Below are positions 1 to 4,112 of a stretch of 64,000 bases of DNA, piece by piece (the stretch's first letter is position 1; every line of letters starts with the position of its first letter). This stretch comes from a virus, in IMG/VR virus record IMGVR_UViG_3300008262_000226, positions 62,001-126,000 of that record. One strand, given 5' to 3'. The notes beneath the pieces are model-generated. The model worked only from the letters and a program-made list of their open reading frames with translations. It did no database searches and had not been told where the DNA came from. Position numbers and translations under genes: made by a program.

Positions 1-22
1 AGTTTGATTCTACCCACTGCCT
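1..22 (+). tRNA. 3' end of a tRNA cut by the window edge
   Basis: The first 22 bases fit the 3' part of a tRNA. They give the end of a T stem (AG pairing with CT), a seven-base T loop, a 3' T-stem strand CTACC, an acceptor strand CACTGCC and a discriminator T. They directly precede the next tRNA, as in the rest of the cluster. The anticodon is outside the window, so the amino acid is unknown. A U73 discriminator would suit Cys or Gly, but that is a guess. Confidence 0.5.
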
Positions 23-23
23 T

Positions 24-94
24 GTGATGTTAGCCTAGAGGTAAGGCAGTGGTTTGTGGAACCACCTAGATGGGTTCGATTCCCATACGTCACC
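24..94 (+). tRNA. tRNA-His (GTG)
   Basis: A complete cloverleaf can be drawn. The acceptor GTGATGT pairs with ACGTCAC with one G-T wobble. The anticodon stem GTGGT/ACCAC encloses the loop TTGTGGA with anticodon GTG, and a standard TTCGATT-type T loop follows. No CCA is encoded. It is part of a run of tightly spaced tRNAs that probably share one transcript. Confidence 0.9.
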
Positions 95-96
95 CC

Positions 97-168
97 GCCC
101 GATTAGCTCAGTGGTAGAGCAACTCACTAGTAATGAGTAGGTCGTCAGTTCGAGTCTGACATCGGGCT
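97..168 (+). tRNA. tRNA-Thr (AGT)
   Basis: All stems pair perfectly: acceptor GCCCGAT/ATCGGGC, D stem GCTC/GAGC, anticodon stem ACTCA/TGAGT and T stem GTCAG/CTGAC. The anticodon loop CTAGTAA gives AGT, read as Thr for ACU codons. An unmodified A at the wobble position is unusual for a bacterial-type Thr tRNA. A second Thr tRNA with the commoner TGT anticodon lies at 37199-37270. The next tRNA starts on the following base. Confidence 0.88.
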
Positions 169-243
169 TCTGAGGTCGCCAAGCGGTAAGGCAGCGGGTT
201 TTGGTCCCGCCATTCGTGGGTTCGAATCCTACCCTCAGAACCA
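169..243 (+). tRNA. tRNA-Gln (TTG), CCA encoded
   Basis: The acceptor TCTGAGG pairs with CCTCAGA. The anticodon stem GCGGG/CCCGC encloses the loop TTTTGGT with anticodon TTG for Gln. The T stem has one G-T pair. Bases 241-243 encode the 3' CCA directly, and the next tRNA begins at 244 with no spacer. Confidence 0.9.
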
Positions 244-318
244 GTTGGGTTGGTGTAATTGGTAACATCTTGGTCTCCAAAACCAAAGTTCAGAGTTCAA
301 GTCTCTGACCCTTCGCCA
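244..318 (+). tRNA. tRNA-Trp (CCA) with mismatched acceptor stem, CCA encoded
   Basis: The anticodon stem TTGGT/ACCAA encloses loop CTCCAAA with anticodon CCA for Trp. The T stem CAGAG/CTCTG is perfect, the discriminator is G as expected for bacterial Trp tRNA, and the terminal CCA is encoded at 316-318. The acceptor strands GTTGGGT and ACCCTTC leave two adjacent U-U mismatches at the second and third pairs. It may therefore be a decaying or weakly functional tRNA. Confidence 0.8.
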
Positions 319-319
319 T

Positions 320-394
320 GCTCTCTTAGCTCAGTGGATATAGAGCACTTGACTACGGATCAAGGTGTCGTAGGTTCGAATCCTACAGAGAGCG
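320..394 (+). tRNA. tRNA-Arg (ACG)
   Basis: The acceptor GCTCTCT pairs with AGAGAGC, with discriminator G. The anticodon stem CTTGA/TCAAG encloses loop CTACGGA with anticodon ACG, the usual inosine-modified Arg tRNA of bacteria. It is the last gene of the five-prime tRNA cluster and lies one base from a possible coding region. Confidence 0.92.
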
Positions 395-395
395 T

Positions 396-644
396 TTGGT
401 AGTCTATGCTACCAAAAAAGATAAATATATACAATACGTTCATCCCTATGGGACGGAAGTAAGCCGACTCGGAACGGATCGTTCATCTATGGAAGCAATC
501 CTATTAACTTGCCTTCAAGCTAATTTTATTATCGGAAGAGTAGTTACTCATCCAAAATTAGATGCTCAACAAAAAAATGATATTGTTTGGGAAGTGAAAC
601 AAGTTACAAAAAAAGGTTGTTTTATAGACGCAAAGGTTGACTGA
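396..644 (+). CDS. small hypothetical protein, start uncertain
   Basis: This is an open frame of 82 residues directly after tRNA-Arg. I do not recognise the family. The product is basic at its N terminus and mixed alpha/beta by appearance. The only in-frame start near the 5' end is a TTG one base past the tRNA; an ATG lies about 30 codons in. There is no clear ribosome site except the purine-rich 3' end of the tRNA itself. Either the start is unusual or the gene lost its 5' end when the tRNA cluster was placed here. No neighbour suggests a role. Confidence 0.55.
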   Translation: MVVYATKKDKYIQYVHPYGTEVSRLGTDRSSMEAILLTCLQANFIIGRVVTHPKLDAQQKNDIVWEVKQVTKKGCFIDAKVD

Positions 645-683
645 AGGAACGCTCTTTAACCTAAAAAACTAAGGAGAACCCTA

Positions 684-821
684 ATGTCTAAAGTAGTATA
701 TCGCGGCGTTGAATACGATACGCAAAAGCGTTTAGAGTATCAACAGCAGATGATGCAACAACCCCAACAATACAACGAAACCTATCGTGGTGTTAAGTTT
801 GTAAAGGAGGGTCACAAATGA
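684..821 (+). CDS. DUF4278-like small protein
   Basis: A 45-residue protein with an AAGGAG ribosome site about eight bases before its ATG. The N terminus has the pattern V-x-Y-R-G-V-x-Y and a second Y-R-G-V-K-F lies near the C terminus, separated by a glutamine- and methionine-rich stretch. This repeated Y-R-G-x-x-Y motif is typical of the short DUF4278 proteins common in cyanobacteria, whose function is unknown. Its stop overlaps the next gene's start as ATGA, so the two are probably translationally coupled. Confidence 0.75.
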   Translation: MSKVVYRGVEYDTQKRLEYQQQMMQQPQQYNETYRGVKFVKEGHK

Positions 822-904
822 ACTGGCTCAATCTAATCCGCAAGCAAATTGAAAAGCAAAGAAAACTAGAGATTGCTCAATATCATATGGCAACTCTTGG
901 ATAA
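818..904 (+). CDS. 28-residue hypothetical peptide
   Basis: A tiny basic, amphipathic peptide that begins M-N-W-L-N-L-I-R and is rich in Lys, Gln and Glu. It overlaps the upstream gene by four bases and has a strong AAGGAGG ribosome site. It is followed at once by an intrinsic terminator. No known domain is visible. The ribosome site, the coupling and the operon position are the reasons to call it real. Confidence 0.6.
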   Translation: MNWLNLIRKQIEKQRKLEIAQYHMATLG

Positions 905-906
905 AG

Positions 907-932
907 CAAAGGGGCATATGCCCCCTTTTTTA
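907..932 (+). terminator. intrinsic terminator after the 684-904 genes
   Basis: A perfect GGGGCAT/ATGCCCC hairpin flanked by A's on the left and six T's on the right. The symmetry lets it work in both directions, ending both the plus-strand genes and the minus-strand operon that converges here. Confidence 0.85.
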
Positions 933-1115
933 ATGCCTTCTTAATGTCTGTAAGTAATCAAGCATTGCTGTTCGTATGTGCATTAGTTCATTATAACATT
1001 TCTGGTTGTGAGCACACTGTCGCAGTTCGTTGTCTGGCTTATGCACACTTTCAATGAATAGGTCTAAACCTCTATTCCATTTGTCGTTGTCTTCAATCAC
1101 GTTGCCTCCAGTCAT
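930..1115 (-). CDS. small hypothetical protein
   Basis: 61 residues, unrecognised, predicted helical with several His and Cys residues but no clear metal-binding pattern. Its start lies inside the 3' end of the upstream 108-residue gene (23-base overlap). It is the last gene of the minus-strand operon that begins near 2736. The stop abuts the bidirectional terminator. The overlap suggests coupled translation. Confidence 0.6.
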   Translation of the reverse strand: MTGGNVIEDNDKWNRGLDLFIESVHKPDNELRQCAHNQKCYNELMHIRTAMLDYLQTLRRH

Positions 1116-1419
1116 CGGGTTTGTCTCTTCCTTCAGAAAAGAAATCTACAATATCATCAACACTATCAAACCTTCTGATACCTTTTGCTTCGTGACCGAT
1201 GCCACCGATATCAAGTTGGTTTAAAAAATCGTCTAGGTCTCCTTCTTGCATGTCTGGGTTAGCAGCAGTTCGTCTTGCCTGTCTGAGCATTGTGCCAGCG
1301 GTTCTGTTTGCTGCTGCTAGTTTCTCTGCCCAAATCATTTCAGATAGTTCTACAGCTTCTCCTTTTACAATCTTGTCACAAATAGCCTGTAATCTCAGGC
1401 GATACTGAGTAGAGAGCAT
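1093..1419 (-). CDS. conserved cyanophage hypothetical protein
   Basis: 108 residues. The first half is a basic helical region with many Arg residues (M-L-S-T-Q-Y-R-L-R-L onward) and the second half is acidic with several D-D-F or D-D-I motifs. I recall close relatives as uncharacterised proteins in other T4-like cyanophages. No enzyme motif is visible. A CTAAATAT box on the minus strand at 1441-1448 lies just upstream and may be a late-type promoter. The gene overlaps the 61-residue gene downstream. Confidence 0.75.
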   Translation of the reverse strand: MLSTQYRLRLQAICDKIVKGEAVELSEMIWAEKLAAANRTAGTMLRQARRTAANPDMQEGDLDDFLNQLDIGGIGHEAKGIRRFDSVDDIVDFFSEGRDKPDDWRQRD

Positions 1420-1444
1420 ACTATGTATAGCAGTAATACTATAT

Positions 1445-1534
1445 TTAGTGTGGGTATGCGTTGTTCAATCCCCAGTAAATAAAAAGTGCAATAGAACTAA
1501 ACAAACAAAAAGTGCTAAGAATAAGATTATTCAT
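1445..1534 (-). CDS. 29-residue single-span membrane peptide
   Basis: Starting at the minus-strand ATG at 1534, this peptide is nearly all hydrophobic from residue 4 to 22 and ends in a short polar tail (Y-W-G-L-N-N-A-Y-P-H). It looks like one transmembrane helix with a short exposed end, similar in size to small photosystem subunits, though I cannot match it to one. Its start overlaps the upstream stop as ATGA, which supports translation. Confidence 0.6.
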   Translation of the reverse strand: MNNLILSTFCLFSSIALFIYWGLNNAYPH

Positions 1535-1764
1535 AGTTGGTTCTCGACGTATTCGATATACATTTTTTTGATATCTCTATCAACATCAACCAGACTATTC
1601 AAAGGAGGTTGATATCCTTGACTGATGATATAGTCTATAAACTCATAAACATTTGCTTTGATTGGTAGACTTAATCTAACAAAAGATGACAAGAAAAAAT
1701 TTCTTGCTTGCCATCTATCATTCTTTTCCCTCCAATCATATGGGCTAGTGCTTAGGTGGTTCAT
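1531..1764 (-). CDS. small hypothetical protein
   Basis: 77 residues with no recognised domain. The N-terminal third is polar and rich in Trp, Arg and Asp. The middle has a hydrophobic F-F-L-S-S-F-V-R stretch, and the C terminus is acidic and helical. The start overlaps the end of the upstream 41-residue membrane peptide by 20 bases and the stop overlaps the next start by four. This is tight operon packing. Confidence 0.65.
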   Translation of the reverse strand: MNHLSTSPYDWREKNDRWQARNFFLSSFVRLSLPIKANVYEFIDYIISQGYQPPLNSLVDVDRDIKKMYIEYVENQL

Positions 1765-1870
1765 CTTTCATTTCCTCGTTTGCTAATCTTAGAATGTAAT
1801 AGATGACATATAGAGTAAATAACAATCCACACGATAATAAAATGATTACTCCCCAAGGCAAGTTACTCAT
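1745..1870 (-). CDS. 41-residue single-span membrane peptide
   Basis: A short N terminus (M-S-N-L-P-W-G) is followed by about 20 hydrophobic residues, and then a charged tail with L-A-N-E-E-M-K. That pattern indicates one membrane helix with a cytoplasmic acidic/basic tail. Overlaps of eight bases with the gene before it and 20 bases with the gene after it support a real gene in a compact operon. The family is unknown to me. Confidence 0.6.
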   Translation of the reverse strand: MSNLPWGVIILLSCGLLFTLYVIYYILRLANEEMKDEPPKH

Positions 1871-1973
1871 TTTCGTCTTCGTAAGTAGATGGTTCTTCGA
1901 AAAGTTCTTCCATTTTTTGTTGAAGAACTCTTTCTTGTAGTTCTTTTAAATCTTCTTCTGTTAAAACTATCAT
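1863..1973 (-). CDS. 36-residue acidic coiled peptide
   Basis: A highly charged, Glu-rich peptide (E-E-D-L-K-E-L-Q-E-R and further E-E-L-F-E-E) that should form one amphipathic helix. It overlaps both neighbours by four to eight bases, which is the main evidence that it is translated. It could bind a host protein, but nothing in the sequence shows that. Confidence 0.5.
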   Translation of the reverse strand: MIVLTEEDLKELQERVLQQKMEELFEEPSTYEDENE

Positions 1974-2149
1974 TTATCTTTGAGTAGTTCTTCTATTCTT
2001 TTACGCATGTTTGTGCTATCTTGTTTGAGATAATCTCTTAAAGAATACCCACGCTGCCCTTTCATAATACATGTCCCCTGATAGAACATGGTGGCGGCGA
2101 ATACTAAAAGGAATGCTATTCCTATTATTTCAGGGTAATGTTGAGCCAT
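1970..2149 (-). CDS. 59-residue membrane-anchored hypothetical protein
   Basis: The N-terminal 25 residues after a short polar start are hydrophobic (I-I-G-I-A-F-L-L-V-F-A-A). They are followed by a basic, helical C-terminal half rich in Lys, Arg and Asp. It looks like a single-pass protein with a soluble tail. A four-base ATGA overlap links it to the next gene and it overlaps the upstream gene by 25 bases. Confidence 0.6.
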   Translation of the reverse strand: MAQHYPEIIGIAFLLVFAATMFYQGTCIMKGQRGYSLRDYLKQDSTNMRKRIEELLKDK

Positions 2150-2313
2150 GGTAGTAGTGGGGGAATTACTCCAATGAGTCGAAGCAAACCTTCAGCAAAA
2201 AGAGACAAAACAACCCAGCCAACACACATTGAGATAATTGAAGCATTACGATTATGTTGTCGTATTGCATCATCGATCATCTCCTTCACTTCTTCTTTCG
2301 TTACTTGTGTCAT
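2125..2313 (-). CDS. conserved small membrane protein
   Basis: 62 residues from the ATG at 2313. The first 28 residues form a charged helix (V-T-K-E-E-V-K-E-M-I-D-D) and the rest is a hydrophobic segment of about 25 residues with G-W-V-V-L-S-L-F. I recall this layout from other cyanophages, without a function. A longer frame begins 14 codons earlier, but the residues there match the sense of an overlapping membrane ORF, so the shorter start is preferred. Confidence 0.65.
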   Translation of the reverse strand: MTQVTKEEVKEMIDDAIRQHNRNASIISMCVGWVVLSLFAEGLLRLIGVIPPLLPWLNITLK

Positions 2314-2413
2314 GGATTTTAGCGATTCCGATAATGGGAAACATAACAAGGGCAAAGCAAAGGATGCCCAAACTGATGGGATTATTTAAGATTTCAACTA
2401 TCAGATGAGTCAT
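2270..2413 (-). CDS. 47-residue membrane peptide overlapping its neighbours
   Basis: In another frame of the same strand, an ATG at 2413 opens a 47-residue peptide. It has a central hydrophobic stretch (I-S-L-G-I-L-C-F-A-L-V-M-F) and an Arg-, Asp- and Ser-rich tail. It overlaps the upstream gene by 20 bases and the downstream gene by 44. The ribosome site is weak (AAAGAAAA). It is plausible because the gap between its neighbours would otherwise be unused, but the long overlap keeps confidence moderate. Confidence 0.45.
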   Translation of the reverse strand: MTHLIVEILNNPISLGILCFALVMFPIIGIAKIHDTSNERRSEGDDR

Positions 2414-2606
2414 TTTTCTTTACATGGATGTAACATTCAAGTGGTTTCTGTGTCTCACTGTCGAAGTTTTGATCTAGGTAGACACAAAGTTTCTCGATAA
2501 TTTTTATATACTCATCATGCATCCACTCACTACCAGTTTCATGGTATGCATAATGCTTACATGCTGTGATGATGCGATTGACATCTCTGCTTGATAGGTT
2601 ATACAT
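2394..2606 (-). CDS. small hypothetical protein
   Basis: 70 residues, soluble and helical, with three His, two Cys and a conserved-looking start (M-Y-N-L-S-S-R-D-V-N-R-I). I recall related short proteins in other cyanophages but no function. It is the second gene of the minus-strand operon that seems to start from the promoter near 2745-2773. Confidence 0.65.
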   Translation of the reverse strand: MYNLSSRDVNRIITACKHYAYHETGSEWMHDEYIKIIEKLCVYLDQNFDSETQKPLECYIHVKKNDSSDS

Positions 2607-2610
2607 AAGT

Positions 2611-2736
2611 TTACTCTTTATACATTATTATGTCGCCATGTTGTCTGTGAAAATCAAGGTGCTTTTTACCCCAAGGTATCACTCTCCATTCAGTTTTTCC
2701 ATTCCAAAGTAAAAGGCATATATGGATGTATCTCAT
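2611..2736 (-). CDS. 41-residue basic peptide, first gene of the minus operon
   Basis: A Trp-, His- and Lys-rich peptide (W-N-G-K-T-E-W-R-V-I-P-W-G). The frame is open much further upstream, to 2877, but that extension would run through a strong divergent promoter. The ATG at 2736 is therefore the likely start. The predicted transcription start is only about two bases before this ATG, so the message may be leaderless. No family recognised. Confidence 0.5.
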   Translation of the reverse strand: MRYIHICLLLWNGKTEWRVIPWGKKHLDFHRQHGDIIMYKE

Positions 2737-2744
2737 ACATCTGT

Positions 2745-2773
2745 AGTATAACGACCTATTTAGATGGGTGCAA
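2745..2773 (-). promoter_or_regulatory. minus-strand sigma70-type promoter
   Basis: On the minus strand, TTGCAC (2768-2773) is followed by a 17-base spacer and TATACT (2745-2750). It points at the tiny-gene operon ending near 930. It lies back to back with the hli promoter at 2805-2833. Confidence 0.6.
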
Positions 2774-2804
2774 ATACTCATCAGAGTTCCCTGACAAAAG
2801 GGGC

Positions 2805-2833
2805 TTGACAAGGATGCTAAAATGCTATATACT
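2805..2833 (+). promoter_or_regulatory. sigma70-type promoter for the hli-petF operon
   Basis: TTGACA at 2805-2810, a 17-base spacer, and TATACT at 2828-2833. Transcription would start about 20 bases before the hli start codon. A host RNA polymerase should recognise it early in infection. Confidence 0.85.
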
Positions 2834-2860
2834 ATGTAAAGATTTACAACAGAATGTAAC

Positions 2861-3064
2861 ATGACTGTAACAAGCAATGAGTTTGGTCAACAGAATATGT
2901 GGGCCAAAGAACCTGAAATGGTTTACCAAGAATACAATCGTAAAGGTCTTCTGACCCCTATGCAAATGACGGAGATGTATAATGGACGCTGGGCTATGGT
3001 CGGTATTGTTGCTGGGGCTCTTTCTTATGCTCTCACTGGCAAACTCTTCTTCGGCATCTTCTGA
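2861..3064 (+). CDS. hli: high-light-inducible protein
   Basis: A 67-residue member of the Hli (one-helix chlorophyll-binding, LHC-like) family. The single membrane helix carries the signature E-M-Y-N-G-R-W-A-M-V-G-I-V-A-G-A at residues 38-53, where E and N ligate chlorophyll and R makes the salt bridge. In cyanobacteria Hli proteins bind chlorophyll and carotenoid in the thylakoid and protect photosystem II. Phage copies are thought to keep the host photosystems working during infection. It is the first gene after a strong promoter and leads into petF. Confidence 0.95.
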   Translation: MTVTSNEFGQQNMWAKEPEMVYQEYNRKGLLTPMQMTEMYNGRWAMVGIVAGALSYALTGKLFFGIF

Positions 3065-3071
3065 CAATTGA

Positions 3072-3100
3072 TTGACAATGACTGAAATTTTGTTTACAAT
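3072..3100 (+). promoter_or_regulatory. second sigma70-type promoter, upstream of petF
   Basis: TTGACA (3072-3077), 17 bases, TACAAT (3095-3100). It starts just after the hli stop and lies inside the small ORF that precedes petF. It would give ferredoxin and the second hli a transcript independent of the first promoter. Confidence 0.65.
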
Positions 3101-3164
3101 GACTTCCGTTGCCTTCTTTATTTTACTGGCAGCATCCGTAGAAAAACTTTGTGAAACTTACTAA
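3078..3164 (+). CDS. 28-residue membrane peptide
   Basis: An ATG at 3078 opens a short hydrophobic peptide ([20 protein letters not shown], then a polar tail with one Cys). It fits one membrane span. Its stop overlaps the petF start as TAATG, which suggests coupling. A promoter-like sequence lies inside it, so it may instead be leader sequence. I cannot match it to a known photosystem subunit. Confidence 0.45.
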   Translation: MTEILFTMTSVAFFILLAASVEKLCETY

Positions 3165-3454
3165 TGGCATATAACATTACCCTTCGCTCCCCTGATGGCA
3201 CCGAGCAAACTATTCAGTGCCCTGACGATCAATACATTCTTGAAGCTGCTGAAGAGGCAGGTGTTGATCTTCCCTCGTCATGCAAAGCTGGTGCCTGCTC
3301 TGCATGTGCTGGTAAACTGATCAGCGGCACCGTTGATAACGAGGAGCAATCGTTCCTTGATGATGATCAACTTGCTGAAGGTTGGGTGCTAACTTGTGTA
3401 GCATATCCCACCAGCGATTGTGTGATTCTTACCGAACAGGAAGAAAACTTGTGA
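3164..3454 (+). CDS. petF: plant-type [2Fe-2S] ferredoxin
   Basis: A 96-residue soluble ferredoxin with the full cluster-binding pattern: Cys40, Cys45 and Cys48 in C-K-A-G-A-C-S-A-C, and Cys78 in L-T-C. Length and fold match PetF, which takes electrons from photosystem I and passes them to NADP reductase and other acceptors. Phage ferredoxins may redirect electrons, for example to ribonucleotide reduction or bilin reductases. It sits between two hli genes in one transcription unit. The stop overlaps a possible GTG start of the next gene. Confidence 0.96.
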   Translation: MAYNITLRSPDGTEQTIQCPDDQYILEAAEEAGVDLPSSCKAGACSACAGKLISGTVDNEEQSFLDDDQLAEGWVLTCVAYPTSDCVILTEQEENL

Positions 3455-3663
3455 GTGCTGGAATGCTTGGGCAATTCAATCTTGCCCTTCAAGAGTTAGT
3501 TGATAGTGGTGCCTGGGATCGTCACGTCGAATTGGAAGTTAAGATTGCTGGCACTTTAAAGAACGACAAGTTTATTGTTATTAAACCTGTGAAAGAAAAA
3601 CTGGTTTGTAATCCAAATCCAGATCTTAAACAAAAACACATTTATCAAGGAGAACAAAAATGA
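3451..3663 (+). CDS. hypothetical protein of the hli-petF operon
   Basis: 70 residues from a GTG that overlaps the petF stop (GTGA), or 66 from an ATG at 3463. The N-terminal part is helical and the C-terminal part is basic with K-P-V-K-E-K and a Cys. I do not recognise it. Its TGA overlaps the next ATG, so it is translated within the operon. The GTG is favoured by the four-base coupling and the ATG by codon choice. Confidence 0.65.
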   Translation: MSAGMLGQFNLALQELVDSGAWDRHVELEVKIAGTLKNDKFIVIKPVKEKLVCNPNPDLKQKHIYQGEQK

Positions 3664-3779
3664 AATTCGGTTTTACCCCTGAGGCAGAGATCCTCAATGC
3701 ACGTTTGGCAATGCTTGGTTTTGTCATTGCCGTTGGAACTTATCTCACTACTGGGCAGATTATTCCTGGGGTGCTTTGA
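3660..3779 (+). CDS. hli: short high-light-inducible protein
   Basis: A 39-residue minimal Hli protein. It keeps the chlorophyll-binding core with E10, N13, R15, A17, M18 and G20 in the pattern E-I-L-N-A-R-L-A-M-L-G-F, followed by a hydrophobic run. It is the shortest usual form of the family and lacks the N-terminal extension of the hli at 2861. A good GGAG ribosome site precedes it and a bidirectional terminator follows. Role as for the other hli: photoprotection in the thylakoid membrane. Confidence 0.9.
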   Translation: MKFGFTPEAEILNARLAMLGFVIAVGTYLTTGQIIPGVL

Positions 3780-3785
3780 TACTTT

Positions 3786-3810
3786 AAAGGGGGTCTAGAC
3801 CCCCTTTTTT
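3786..3810 (+). terminator. bidirectional intrinsic terminator
   Basis: The 16-base perfect palindrome GGGGGTCTAGACCCCC (3789-3804) is flanked by A's on the left and six T's on the right. It ends the hli-petF unit on the plus strand and the small protein gene (3812-4066) on the minus strand. Confidence 0.85.
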
Positions 3811-3811
3811 A

Positions 3812-4066
3812 TTATTCAGTTGCTTCTGGTTGAGGCAGAGAGGCTTGATAAGCAGCAACAACTTCTTCCGTCCAAGTAGCAGCAGCGATAGCAGCAACTC
3901 TTGGATCTTCGTTGCTTACATCATCACCAGGATTGACTACATGACGATGATAAGTAGCAGCAACTTCTACACCATCTTTGAGGATTTGATCTCTTCTTCT
4001 TACTTGAATAGATCCGTTGAGTAGAACTTCAACTTTATCTACTACTGATACTTCTTCTAATGCCAT
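3812..4066 (-). CDS. conserved small cyanophage protein next to a tail fibre
   Basis: 84 residues with a conserved-looking layout: V-V-D-K-V-E-V-L, then R-R-R-D-Q-I, then Y-H-R-H-V-V-N-P-G-D-D and an Ala-rich C-terminal helix. I recall the pattern H-R-H-V-x-x-P-G-D-D as common to short proteins in marine T4-like phages, often beside structural genes. The function is unknown. It is transcribed after the large fibre gene, 44 bases away, with a late-type box between. Confidence 0.7.
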   Translation of the reverse strand: MALEEVSVVDKVEVLLNGSIQVRRRDQILKDGVEVAATYHRHVVNPGDDVSNEDPRVAAIAAATWTEEVVAAYQASLPQPEATE

Positions 4067-4104
4067 TAGGGTTATTCTCCGAATAAGACAGGTTTAGGCA
4101 GAGT

Positions 4105-4112
4105 TATTTATC
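4105..4112 (-). promoter_or_regulatory. late-type promoter box (GATAAATA)
   Basis: A GATAAATA octamer on the minus strand, one mismatch from the T4 late consensus TATAAATA. It lies about 40 bases upstream of the small minus-strand gene at 4066. Confidence 0.5.

Noticed and set aside
35-286. Minus-strand frame across the tRNA cluster
   Set aside because: It runs through four tRNAs with complete cloverleaves, so it is chance.
2611-2877. 88-residue version of the first minus-strand operon gene
   Set aside because: Its 5' part runs over the divergent hli promoter and its own promoter. The shorter start at 2736 fits better.
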